From: JANQQC01 sp965262255
GTDB lineage: Bacteria > Pseudomonadota > Alphaproteobacteria > Caulobacterales > Hyphomonadaceae
DNA length: 64,000 bases
Reading direction: 5' to 3'
Assembly: GCA_965262255.1 (NCBI GenBank)
Contig: OZ253505.1
Span: 124,001 to 188,000, forward strand
The notes under the pieces are model-generated. The model searched no databases. It was not told where the DNA came from and saw only the letters and a list, made by a program, of their open reading frames with translations. A program made the position numbers and the translations under genes. Of this stretch, positions 55,640 to 64,000 are shown in pieces; position 1 is the first letter of the stretch, and each line of letters starts with the position of its first letter.

Positions 55640-57220
55640 TTAGGAGTTGCGTTCTCTGGAAGAAGAAAAATGTATATCAGGATTCTTCTCGGAAATATAG
55701 CCCATCTCCCACGCATTCTTCGCTAGGAATACTGGTATCCCGTCTAAATCTCGAGCACTTGCTGAGCGATGACGATCCATAAACTGCTTCATTTTACCGT
55801 CTTCTTCGCATGATAACCATCTTGCAAGACTGACAGGCGGAATTTCGAACTCTACTTCAAGTCCGTACTCAGCGACCAATCTTTCCTTCATAACATCAAT
55901 TTGCAATAATCCCACTGCGCCAACTATCAATTCAGAGCCAAGTTCTGTTTGAAACAACTGTGTCACTCCCTCCTCTGCCAGACTAGTTAAGGCTTTGCGG
56001 AGGTGTTTTGCCTTCATTGGATCCTTCGTTCTGACTCGTCTTAACAGTTCCGGAGCAAAGTTTGGTATACCTTCAAACCTTATATCACCAGATTGAGAAA
56101 GGGCATCGCCGACGCGCAGTTGACCGTGATTTGAAATTCCAACCACATCTCCTGCATACGCTAACTCTGCGACTTCTCGATCTTGCGCGAGAAACATCAT
56201 CGGATTGTGAACATTTATCTGTTTGCCTTTTGCAGTCTTCAATCTGATTCCTCTGTGAAATTCGCCAGAGCAAATACGAAAAAAGGCTATTCTGTCTCGG
56301 TGATTTGGATCCATATTCGCTTGAATTTTGAATACAAAACCAGAAACTTCTGCCTCGCTTGGCTTCACCGTGAAATCTAAACCTTTTTTCGCTCCATTCT
56401 TTACTCTAGGAGCGGGAGCTATAGACGAAATGAGATTAAGCAGTTCGGGGATACCAAACCGGTTTAGAGCGGAACCAAATACGACAGGTGTCAGGTGACC
56501 TTCAACAAACGCCTTTTGATCGAACTTTGGAAGCAACTCCCGGCATAATTGCATCCCTTCTTCTAGTTCGGAGACAATATCTTCTTCAACATCATCGAGT
56601 GTTCCGAGAGAATTTTGCTTATTTGCCGTATCCGTACGATGCCTATATGCAACGAAAGTATTGTTCGAAATATTGACCATACCAGCGAATCGATTGCCGC
56701 TCGCAGCTGGCCAGTAGAGCGGCGCAGTGTCGAGCTGCAGCTTATCTTGAATTTCGTCTAGTAGGTCAAATGGGTCTTGGGCTTCACGATCCATTTTGTT
56801 AATAAAAGTGATGATTGGGATATTCCGCAATCGGCAGACTTCAAATAGTTTCAAGGTTTGGGACTCTATACCTCTGGCGGCATCTAATACCATAATCGCC
56901 GAATCCGCCGCGGTTAGAGTTCGATAGGTATCCTCAGAAAAATCTTCGTGCCCCGGGGTATCTAGAATATTGAAAATTTGACCATTAAACTCAAAAGTCA
57001 TCACGGATGCCGATACTGAGATACCGCGATCGCGTTCGATCTTCATCCAGTCAGACCGTGTACGCCGCCGTCTACCTCGTGCAGCGACTTCACCAGCTAA
57101 ATGAATTGCTCCTACGGCAAGCAAAATGTTTTCTGTAAGAGTCGTTTTGCCCGCGTCAGGATGCGAGATAATCGCAAAAGTTCGGCGACGTTGAGACTCT
57201 GTTTTAAGTTTTGTGGACAT
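55640..57220 (-). CDS. prfC: Peptide chain release factor 3
   Basis: 526 residues, full length. GTPase that recycles RF1/RF2 from terminated ribosomes. G1 is SHPDAGKTTLTEN (residues 19-31), then RGISVSASVMTFEF, LDTPGHEDFSEDTYRTLTAA and FINKMDREAQDPFDLLDEI; the C-terminal domain has GVTQLFQTELGSELIVGAVG. The order with DUF1491 upstream and mscS downstream is ordinary chromosomal background. Confidence 0.97.
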   Translation of the reverse strand: MSTKLKTESQRRRTFAIISHPDAGKTTLTENILLAVGAIHLAGEVAARGRRRRTRSDWMKIERDRGISVSASVMTFEFNGQIFNILDTPGHEDFSEDTYRTLTAADSAIMVLDAARGIESQTLKLFEVCRLRNIPIITFINKMDREAQDPFDLLDEIQDKLQLDTAPLYWPAASGNRFAGMVNISNNTFVAYRHRTDTANKQNSLGTLDDVEEDIVSELEEGMQLCRELLPKFDQKAFVEGHLTPVVFGSALNRFGIPELLNLISSIAPAPRVKNGAKKGLDFTVKPSEAEVSGFVFKIQANMDPNHRDRIAFFRICSGEFHRGIRLKTAKGKQINVHNPMMFLAQDREVAELAYAGDVVGISNHGQLRVGDALSQSGDIRFEGIPNFAPELLRRVRTKDPMKAKHLRKALTSLAEEGVTQLFQTELGSELIVGAVGLLQIDVMKERLVAEYGLEVEFEIPPVSLARWLSCEEDGKMKQFMDRHRSASARDLDGIPVFLAKNAWEMGYISEKNPDIHFSSSRERNS

Positions 57221-57274
57221 GCTAACCTAAATCTGAAGCTTCTTGAAGAAGCACACTGTTTCAACTTGTTTCGA

Positions 57275-57619
57275 CTACGATTCGACGGGTTCAGTAAGAA
57301 AATGTCGCCCTTTTTTGTCCTCAATCTCAACGACCCATAAATCGCAGTCTCGCTCCTTAGCCTTTGCTATATAGGTATCAACCAGATGTTCGCCATTACC
57401 TTGAAGTCGCGACGTAACGTCAACAAACAATATGTCACCACTAATTCCGATACTTTTTGTCAACACTTGCGCGGTCCCATCCATCTTAGCAATCTTGATC
57501 ACAATGTCCCCCCGTTCCTCCTCTCCAATTTGTGTTACGAATGCGGAAGCACCTGCCTGATGCACTCTAGCAAGCAGTGCATCAACCCATAGTTTGGACT
57601 GTATCCGCGGAGAAGTCAT
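57275..57619 (-). CDS. DUF1491 family protein
   Basis: 114 residues matching the small alphaproteobacterial DUF1491 family: PRIQSKLWVDALLARVHQAG near the N-terminus, ASAFVTQIGEEERGDIVIKI, and DCDLWVVEIEDKKGRHFLTE at the end. Function unknown. Useful as a lineage marker; it sits just upstream of prfC and just before locus B begins on the other strand. Confidence 0.85.
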   Translation of the reverse strand: MTSPRIQSKLWVDALLARVHQAGASAFVTQIGEEERGDIVIKIAKMDGTAQVLTKSIGISGDILFVDVTSRLQGNGEHLVDTYIAKAKERDCDLWVVEIEDKKGRHFLTEPVES

Positions 57620-57866
57620 AGGATTCAGAAAATTGTTCGGAATATAGCAGGTTTGGACTATTCTATGCTAAAGGTTAGAATTCATGGTTCGAAAGTGTTC
57701 TAAGGTCACAAACTTATTCGTCTTTGACACGTTAGTGTTTCAGTGGTAATCTGCAGTATAGAAAGAGAAATTCGGTGTTCGGTCAATCTGAAGTTAGTTT
57801 GACTGAACGCCGTGAAGGATACTTTGGATTGATGGGATAAACCCGCGAACAATTGTAACAACCGTT

Positions 57867-58283
57867 ATGACAGCGCCGTACAAACTTTCATTACACGTCT
57901 TAATATCGGCACTTCTTGTGTCAGTGTATTCAATAGTGCATATTCCTGAGGCCCATTCCATTGATGATTATGCAGTTCATCTAGACAACCATCGAACCCT
58001 ACCAACTGTTAAGGTCACGAGCAGTAGGAGTCACGGATACTCTTATTCATTTTTGTCACTACATATGAGTGATGGTCGATCGGGTAGGCTAGACCTAATT
58101 CGATACATCGACAATCAAGCTTATCTTGAACATCTTTGTAGTGAAACAGAGGATGTTGACACGTGTGAAAAACTATGTACTATGTACCCTAATTCATCGC
58201 CTATGATTAACTGCACATGTACACGAAAACATTGGTTCCTCATCGATCAAAAAATATCGATTTTGAACAAAAATATGGATTAA
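57867..58283 (+). CDS. N-terminal part of a secreted JAMM-like effector, locus B
   Basis: 138 residues. Signal peptide (core LHVLISALLVSVYSIVHI, cleavage after AHS), then TLPTVKVTSSRSHGYSYSFL and a Cys-rich segment (CSETEDVDTCEKLCTMYP, then CTCTRK). The order signal peptide, V-x-V-T-x-S-R motif, Cys-rich segment is the same as in residues 1-110 of the locus A gene at 25132-26523, so this is probably the 5' part of the equivalent gene, separated from its JAMM part at 59958-60902 by the IS5-like element. Its own stop precedes the IS by about 50 bases, so a mutation also closed the frame, or it is a stand-alone secreted protein. Confidence 0.6.
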   Translation: MTAPYKLSLHVLISALLVSVYSIVHIPEAHSIDDYAVHLDNHRTLPTVKVTSSRSHGYSYSFLSLHMSDGRSGRLDLIRYIDNQAYLEHLCSETEDVDTCEKLCTMYPNSSPMINCTCTRKHWFLIDQKISILNKNMD

Positions 58284-58331
58284 AATGTTTTCTTAGAGAA
58301 TGAATTTAAAATTTTGTGAAAAATAGGTAGA

Positions 58332-59882
58332 TTTGACAGAATCATAGGAAATGTAGACGCAGTTTTCCTGTAGTGATGAATATTTTCAGTCACTTTTTTA
58401 GTGTTTTTATGTGTGTTATGCAGGTTTTGGAATCTTCGGTGGTGGAATTGGTTTAACTTTAGCTAATTTATTGTCAAGGTAATTGATTATAAGTCTTAAA
58501 TTCTTTGCACATCCGCACATAGTCGCATGGAACTTACTACCTTCAATACCTTGTAATGGACAAATCCTTAAACGTCCTTCGTTCTTCATATGTCCGATCG
58601 TTGCTTCAACTAGAGTTCGACGATTGAGAGTTTTCCGAAGTTTATTGGGAATATCCTGTTTGTTGGTTGACATGTTTACAATAACATCTGTAACTCCATG
58701 CCCCTTGTATCCTCTATCTACTGTTGCTTCCATGACTTTGACATTGGTATTCTTAATTGTTCTGTCGATCGCATCACGAAGTGTATGTCCATCATGAGGA
58801 TTTCCTTCTAACGCTTCCATGTCAACTACCAGTCCTTCCTTGTGTGTCGTCGTTACAGAAACTTTATTACCTAAATGTAAGTTTTGCGGTCCATCTCCCT
58901 TCCGAATAAACCTGACATCAGGTTCGTGTATTGAACATGGCTTTTTCTCGTTTTCACATCTCTCAGGGAAACATAATCGTTCTACAGTGTCTATAGTCTT
59001 TTGAAGTTTCTCACTAATTTTAAAATCTTGGATTTTCTTTGCCTCGTTTCGTATATCTCTGAGTAACTTGTCAATGATCTCATTCTGAGAGTTTATGATC
59101 TTCTCATACTTCTCTTTCTTTTGTTTATCTTTCGGTCTAATACACCGTGCACTATTAAAAAGTTTTCGTCCTTTTCTAGCATACGTTCGTACTATTGTGA
59201 GACCATCTTTTCGTGCATTTCGAACTAACGCTTTGTGACCTTTCTCTCTTAACGCAAAATCTTTCGGATAAGCGATATTTTTTCCCATTACTGTTGTATC
59301 GACGATAACCTTTTTTAAACTAGCCCTCTTGATCGCGCCCGCTTTCAATGCGATCTCAAGTGTTAATTTGAGTAAATCATTAGCACCATTCTTTGCTACC
59401 CGTTGTCGCCATCTTACCAAGGTCGACTGATCAATTGGTTCTTTGGGAGTATATTTTATTTCTCCACTGAAGTACTGAAAAACTGGCATATCTCTCCAGT
59501 GGGCTAACAAAGCTTTATCCGAGTAACCGAATAAATCCTGGAGTAACATTAATGACGCAATCAAACGGGGATGAGTCGCAGGCCGTCCGGTACCTGCACT
59601 ACCGTCCTCTGCCTCAAATAGTTTGTCCCATTTTTCTTCTATACTCGTCCAGTCAATTAAGTCTGAAAGAGCTCGCAAAACATGTGACTTTGGGATCAGT
59701 TTGTCCAAAGAAACATCGTAAAATGAGAACTGTCGTTCTTGTCGTTTGGATTTCACGTTTTCTGACCTTTTTTGCAAAATTTTGTTACCCCACGGTAAAC
59801 TATAATAATTGCGTCGATACAATACCATGCGACAAACTATCGCACCATTGAAAAATATTCGATTTTGTTAAGTTTTGTCAAA
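58332..59882 (-). mobile_element. IS5-like insertion sequence inside locus B
   Basis: About 1.55 kb containing one transposase. Candidate terminal inverted repeats are TTTGACAGAA at 58332 and TTTTGTCAAA ending at 59882 (nine of ten pair). No target duplication is evident, so borders are approximate. It separates the locus B signal-peptide/Cys-rich gene from the JAMM-like gene. The intact reading frame indicates a recent arrival compared with the IS relics elsewhere. Confidence 0.7.
58416..59828 (-). CDS. Transposase, IS4/IS5 superfamily
   Basis: 470 residues, open throughout. The N-terminal DUF772-like region has SHVLRALSDLIDWTSIEEKW, then HPRLIASLMLLQDLFGYSDK and PIDQSTLVRWRQRVAKNGAN. The DDE triad is visible: Asp in KKVIVDTTVMGKNIAYP, Asp in VMEATVDRGYKGHG, and Glu in RRTLVEATIGHMKNEGRLRI. 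It contains a Cys insertion (ERCENEKKPCSIHE). The first ATG (59828) is used, but a downstream start near VKSKRQERQFSFYD would fit relatives better. Confidence 0.9.
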   Translation of the reverse strand: MVLYRRNYYSLPWGNKILQKRSENVKSKRQERQFSFYDVSLDKLIPKSHVLRALSDLIDWTSIEEKWDKLFEAEDGSAGTGRPATHPRLIASLMLLQDLFGYSDKALLAHWRDMPVFQYFSGEIKYTPKEPIDQSTLVRWRQRVAKNGANDLLKLTLEIALKAGAIKRASLKKVIVDTTVMGKNIAYPKDFALREKGHKALVRNARKDGLTIVRTYARKGRKLFNSARCIRPKDKQKKEKYEKIINSQNEIIDKLLRDIRNEAKKIQDFKISEKLQKTIDTVERLCFPERCENEKKPCSIHEPDVRFIRKGDGPQNLHLGNKVSVTTTHKEGLVVDMEALEGNPHDGHTLRDAIDRTIKNTNVKVMEATVDRGYKGHGVTDVIVNMSTNKQDIPNKLRKTLNRRTLVEATIGHMKNEGRLRICPLQGIEGSKFHATMCGCAKNLRLIINYLDNKLAKVKPIPPPKIPKPA

Positions 59883-60293
59883 CCGACTGCTTTAGAAACC
59901 AACAGATACTAATAAGTCTGTAAAAACAATAGAGTAATCTGCAAGAGTTATTCATAGGCGATTAATTCTAACTTATGTGTTTTAATTTTTGGTACTCTAA
60001 CAGTTACAGGTAGCAAACCCACTTCGTACGTAAGATTTGACCGATACAAGATTAAACAGGGAAAAGTTGTTTACTATTCCTCACCAAGGGACGAGAAAAA
60101 GGAAAGTGAGAGGAAAGAGTTAGAGAAAAAGTGTAAAGAGGAGCTGAGCCAGTTCTTCACGAAAGCAGAGGATTTTCCTTTCGCGCCTGCGCTAGGAATA
60201 GACACTAGCGTCCCAACGGAAACAACGACCGAAGAAGAAGCTGAATCTATTGCTATATACCTTGAACAATTAGTAAACACAACTAAACCGATT

Positions 60294-60902
60294 ATGACAA
60301 CAGGTCTCAAGAGACACAATTTTGGTAGACCGGTCGATTTCGACAACGGACAGGAGGCTTCTAACGGTATCTACATTAACAAGGAGGGAATAATTTCGAG
60401 AGGAAAAAATCTAATTTTTGGCGAACTTTACTCTTATTCAGTTAGTGTAAATTTTACAAACGATGATAAATTCAAAAACTCAAAATACAAATTAGTTGCG
60501 AACTATCACACACACCCTACAAATTCTTACATCTGGCCGTCTCCTCAAGACGTGGACAATCATCTCAGCTATATCAGAACTGGCACCTACAGTGAAGAAA
60601 CCCTTCTAGCAATTGGCTTTAGAGCAATGCAATCGTATCTAATGCTAGTAATGCAAATTGACTATAACAGTAAACTTCACGAAGCGGCATTTAAATTAAA
60701 GGCACTTCGCGGTGATTCTAGTTTTCTTTCTGAGTATGCTAAATTTTTAAAAAATCTATTTGATAATTCTGAAATGATTATTATAGGAACGGAAGAAAAA
60801 ACTAATTATCTAGAATTTTTTAAAAACAATCCTACATACAAGCAAATCGACGATAGTAACCTCCTACCGAATTCATGTATGGAACTGTTAAAGGAAAAAT
60901 AG
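60294..60902 (+). CDS. JAMM-like domain protein, locus B, probably 5'-truncated
   Basis: 202 residues from the first ATG; the frame is open from 59958 without another usual start codon. Upstream residues read TLTVTGSKPTSYVRFDRYK and a Glu/Lys-rich helix, matching the second V-T motif and helical segment of the locus A protein. JAMM residues are Glu21 in DNGQEASNGIYINKEG, His72 and His74 in ANYHTHPTNS, Ser83 and Asp86 in WPSPQDVDN, the same constellation as locus A. The lack of a signal peptide suggests the gene was decapitated by the IS5-like element at its 5' side. The stop is two bases before the ankyrin gene. Confidence 0.65.
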   Translation: MTTGLKRHNFGRPVDFDNGQEASNGIYINKEGIISRGKNLIFGELYSYSVSVNFTNDDKFKNSKYKLVANYHTHPTNSYIWPSPQDVDNHLSYIRTGTYSEETLLAIGFRAMQSYLMLVMQIDYNSKLHEAAFKLKALRGDSSFLSEYAKFLKNLFDNSEMIIIGTEEKTNYLEFFKNNPTYKQIDDSNLLPNSCMELLKEK

Positions 60903-60904
60903 CA

Positions 60905-61612
60905 ATGTCAAAATCATTAATAATTGTCCTATTCTTGTCCTTAGCTAGCCTAAACATAGCTTTAGGTGAATCATCCGAGATCGACAAAGACGACATCTTT
61001 CTTGAAAGAACAGCTTTGATAAAGCAAAGAATTGACGAAGGAGTAAATGTTAATTCTGTTGATTCGAACAAGTTTACTCCTTTACATTATGCTCTAATTT
61101 ACCAAAAATCTGAAATAGTAAAGATACTTGTAAATAACGGTGCAGACATAAACAAAAAAAACAAATATGGTACTCCACCGATCTTTTACGCGTATGACGA
61201 TATTTCTATTAGATTGCTACTAGATGCCGGAGCAAACGTAAATCATAAAACTCACGATGGGATCACTCCGTTGCTTTCTGCAATCTACAAAGTCAATCAG
61301 TATATCGCCGAAGAATTGATAAAACAAGGTGCTGATGTCAATGTAATCTCTCCCGACGGAACTTCACCACTAAATATACTAAATCAACGAAAGAATACTT
61401 TTTTTGGTCAGAGAGAGAAAAACCTTAGAGGGTTGATTGTATCAAAAGGCGGAAAAGATATTTCGATTCGAAGCAAGAAGACAGCTACGAACGGGAACAA
61501 AACTAAAGAAAACAATAGTAGCTGCGAAGAAACTACGCCAGTACACAATTCCCAAAACAAGAGCTATCAAGGGGAGTGCAATTTAGCAAATAGATCGAAA
61601 CTAACTGAATAA
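60905..61612 (+). CDS. Secreted ankyrin-repeat protein, locus B copy 1
   Basis: 235 residues from MSKSLIIVLF. Signal peptide (core about 5-18, cleavage after ALG), then ankyrin repeats SNKFTPLHYALIYQKSEIVK, ILVNNGADINKKNKYGTPPI, LLLDAGANVNHKTHDGITPL and LIKQGADVNVISPDGTSPLN, and a polar tail rich in Asn, Lys and Ser. AAGGA lies upstream and the start follows the JAMM-like stop by two bases, so translation is coupled. This is the same gene order and domain plan as locus A but with low sequence identity, so the pairing itself is conserved. Antidote role is inferred. Confidence 0.8.
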   Translation: MSKSLIIVLFLSLASLNIALGESSEIDKDDIFLERTALIKQRIDEGVNVNSVDSNKFTPLHYALIYQKSEIVKILVNNGADINKKNKYGTPPIFYAYDDISIRLLLDAGANVNHKTHDGITPLLSAIYKVNQYIAEELIKQGADVNVISPDGTSPLNILNQRKNTFFGQREKNLRGLIVSKGGKDISIRSKKTATNGNKTKENNSSCEETTPVHNSQNKSYQGECNLANRSKLTE

Positions 61613-61770
61613 CGAAGAATATTCCTCAATTGAAACGTTTCGCAAAAATCGCCTTGGTTCAAATTTTTGAATCTAACAAGTTACCATACAGTACAATCAA
61701 TTTCAGGTAATGCAAATGGACTAATGTGAAGTGATTCAGTAAGTCGCCAAGTCACCGAAAGTGTGTAAAT
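61613..61770 (+). repeat. Locus B flank, duplicated copy 1
   Basis: About 158 bases after the ankyrin gene, repeated almost exactly at 62823-62980 (CCTCAATTGAAACGTTTCGC near its start, GTCACCGAAAGTGTG at its end). At about 61770 this copy runs straight into the interior of a truncated JAMM gene, marking the duplication junction; the second copy continues into unrelated sequence. Confidence 0.85.
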
Positions 61771-62091
61771 TTTCTAAACTACATACGAGATGGTAAGTAT
61801 AACGAAAAAACCTTACTTCCAATTGGATTTAGGTCGAAAAAATCGTATCAAATTCTTGTTATGCAGATTGACTACAACGATCAACTATACCAAGAGACTT
61901 TTGACCTTATGTTACTTTATGGTAAACCATATTTTCATTCTAAATATGGTAAATTTCTGAAAACTTTATTCGAAAAAATTGGAAATGATTATTATAGATG
62001 CAGAAGAAAACATAAATTACTTGAGTTTTTTCAAAAACAATCTCAAGAACAAGCAAATAAGAGAAAGCAAGTTTTTACCAGATTCGTGTAA
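61770..62091 (+). pseudogene. 3' fragment of a JAMM-like gene, locus B copy 2
   Basis: In-frame translation NFLNYIRDGKYNEKTLLPIG then FRSKKSYQILVMQIDYNDQL parallels NHLSYIRTGTYSEETLLAIG and FRAMQSYLMLVMQIDYNSKL of the upstream gene, starting just after its HxHP/SxxD motif. The catalytic core is therefore absent. No family-like start codon exists before an internal ATG at 61861. The fragment ends 24 bases before the second ankyrin gene. Confidence 0.8.
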
Positions 62092-62115
62092 ACATCTATT
62101 AGAGGAATTTTAGAA

Positions 62116-62822
62116 ATGTCAAGATTGTTTCTCACATCACTATTCTTTTTGTTAGCTAACCTAAACATAGCCTCAGAAGAGATATTTGAAATCAACAAAG
62201 ATGATATATTTTTGAACGAGTATCTGCGATAAAGCAAAGTATTGCTAAGGGAGCAAACGTTAATTCTATTGATTCAAACAAAACAACTCCTTTACAATAT
62301 GCTCTTATATTCTACAAATCCGATATAGTAAAAATTCTTATTGAGAACGGTGCCGATGTAAACAAAATGAATAAATTTGGCGCTCCACCAATATTTTATG
62401 CATATAACGACACTACCATTAGACTTCTACTAGATGCCGGAGCAAACATCAACTATAAAACCAACGACGGAATCACTCCTTTGCTCTCTGCTATTTACAA
62501 AAGCAATCAAAATGTTGCTAAAAAGTTAATTATGCACGGTGCTGATGTCAATGTAATCTCTCCCGACGGAACTTCACCACTACATATACTAAATCAACGA
62601 AAGAATACTTTTTTTGGTCAGAGAGAGAAAAACCTTAGAGGTTTGATTGTATCAAAAGGCGGAAAAGATATTTCGATTCGAAGCAAAAAGACAGCTACGA
62701 ACGAGAACAAAACTAAAGAAAACAATAGTAGCTGCGAAGAAACTACGCCAATACACAATTCCCAAAACAAGAGCTATCAAGGGGAGTGCAATGTAGCAAA
62801 TAGATCGAAACTAACTGAGTAA
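62116..62822 (+). pseudogene. Ankyrin-repeat gene with a one-base frameshift, locus B copy 2
   Basis: Begins MSRLFLTSLFFLLANLNIAS (signal peptide), NKDDIFLNEYLR, then a stop near 62230; one base is missing relative to copy 1 around 62205-62229, after which another frame carries AIKQSIAKGANVNSIDSNKT, ALIFYKSDIVKILIENGADV and the rest to the stop at 62822. The last ~95 codons are almost identical to copy 1, while the first two thirds have drifted. The frame downstream has an internal ATG at 62367 that would give a signal-less 151-residue product. Confidence 0.8.
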
Positions 62823-62980
62823 CGAAGAATCTTCCTCAATTGAAACGTTTCGCAAAAATCGCCTTGGTTCAAATTTTTGAATCTAACAAGTTACCATACA
62901 GTACAATCAATTTCAGGTAATGCAAATGGACTAATGTGAAGTGATTCATTAAGTCGCCGAGTCACCGAAAGTGTGCAATT
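62823..62980 (+). repeat. Locus B flank, duplicated copy 2
   Basis: Second copy of the 61613-61770 repeat. The stretch from its end to about 63349 (roughly 370 bases) holds nothing I recognise. Confidence 0.8.
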
Positions 62981-63349
62981 TATCTAAAGCTCATAAGAGC
63001 AATGTCTACTGAATTACAATCAAGAACAACAAAGATTACATCATCGACAGCAAACATCTGCCCGCATGTAACCCACTGTCGACAGAACATACGATAGTTC
63101 AGCTGATTCGGATTAGTCGACTCTTTAACCTACTGTCTTCATTCATAGAAAACAGAAATAGTTAGCATTCCTACTCGTAACTGTGAAAAGTACGGAAAAA
63201 GTATCAGCATGATACTCCGCCGGCCCTTATGGTTTAAGACGATACCACTCGAATGAGGGAGATAGGTTTTAAGCTTAACTATGATGAACTAATCCGTATC
63301 GATAAGGTTCCTCCGTTAACAATAGAAAAGACGAAGCTCAAGGTAAAGA

Positions 63350-63900
63350 ATGCATAAGATTGCAGTTCTTCCGACTGCAGAACGAAGGCTAAAGTCGAAG
63401 CTGTCTTAGCTGACAACCGCTCTCCGGTCGCAGTAGTCAAAACGTTCTCTGTCGCTCCAAAAACCGTTATTCGAATGGATCAAACAGTAACTTGCGTATG
63501 GAATTCTGGTTTAGACGTTCGTTTAGCCAGACCAAATACAACGCCCCCTAAAGTTGTTGAAGAGCTCATCAACGAAAGCGAGACTGGCTTCCTTGAATGG
63601 TCTATAAAACAATTTGTCGGGCCTGTCTTTCACGCAAAATGGGTATTGAGCGAAGATCATCCTCCACGTTTCATACGCGAGGAACTAAGCGATATCCATT
63701 GCTACGTCCTGATAAAGGTCGACCTGTTCGTTATGAACTGACCGGTACACCTCATCAGACTGAAGTATAGAGAGGATACTCGTTAAACACCGAGAAAAAT
63801 AGTTACCTCCAAAGCAGGCGAGACTCTTGTGAAAATCCGTACGCGAACCAATAAGGTTGTACGGACATCGCGACTTAATAAGTCAGAATCAAGCTACTGA
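63350..63900 (+). pseudogene. IS481-family transposase relic, second type
   Basis: From ATG 63350 the frames read MHKIAVLPTAERRLKSKL, then (shifted) AEAVL-type NRSPVAVVKTFSVAPKTVIR, DVRLARPNTTPPKVVEELIN and, shifted again near 63690, RPDKGRPVRYELTGTPHQTE. This follows the N-terminal part of IS481 transposases (double HTH, S-R-P...T-P-P linker, P-V-R-Y-E before the integrase core). Multiple frameshifts and stops; differs in sequence from the IS481 relic at 3235. It may continue beyond the window. Confidence 0.55.
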
Positions 63901-64000
63901 GTCTCGTTGAAGAATCTAAACCGATGTGGTATAGTGCCATGCTTTTTGAATATTCTAATGTGCGATACTTCGGTCTCGCGCATGCTGATCTTTTTGGAGT

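Overview
The window looks like chromosomal DNA of a moderately AT-rich alphaproteobacterium. Four things point there: a transhydrogenase split into three genes (pntAA-pntAB-pntB); the order ccmI-ccmE-ccmF-ccmH-degP-glnE, familiar from rhizobial cycHJKL-degP regions; a DUF1491 gene; and a compact paa catabolic cluster. I cannot name the species. No rRNA, tRNA, CRISPR array or prophage was recognised.

Layout. 1-3.1 kb: pntAA-AB-B. 3.2-7.0 kb: decayed IS481 and IS256 copies around a PIN/HTH toxin-antitoxin pair, with a 150-bp MITE inside the IS481 relic. 7.1-11 kb: an orphan DNA methyltransferase, two tandem membrane-anchored aspartic proteases and a methyltransferase-HNH fusion. 11-18.4 kb: phenylacetate catabolism, as two divergent operons (paaG-paaK-ethD-paaR and paaI-paaABCDE) facing each other across a TetR-type palindrome. 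18.4-22 kb: a DUF4143 ATPase, two IS1595 relics, an HNH relic and a second MITE copy. 22.2-26.5 kb: locus A, tandemly duplicated modules of a secreted JAMM-like protein and a secreted ankyrin protein. 27.5-30 kb: M20 amidohydrolase and acyl-CoA dehydrogenase. 30.3-35.6 kb: one giant DUF4011-helicase-nuclease gene resembling the Hhe defence protein. 35.6-36.8 kb: GST and ndk. 37-46.2 kb: three tandem ~972-aa methyltransferase/nuclease-like paralogs inserted between ndk and glnE. 46.3-57.6 kb: glnE, degP, ccmH-F-E-I, mscS, prfC, DUF1491. 57.9-62.8 kb: locus B, a second JAMM/ankyrin cluster split by an IS5-like element and again tandemly duplicated. 63.3 kb to the end: another IS481 relic.

The most interesting content is the pair of JAMM-ankyrin loci. 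Both have the same order (JAMM-like gene, then a translationally adjacent ankyrin gene with a signal peptide). Both are tandemly duplicated so that the extra copy has a 5'-truncated JAMM gene but an ankyrin gene, and both are mosaics of nearly identical and strongly diverged blocks. In locus A no single copy encodes both a signal peptide and the JAMM core without interruption, yet both ankyrin genes are open. This fits an effector/antidote (polymorphic-toxin-like) system acting outside the cytoplasm, but function is inferred only. The methyltransferase array shows the same style of duplication: its spacers carry 93-bp copies of the glnE 3' end, and its members share an N-terminal half but differ in the C-terminal half, as expected for specificity diversification.
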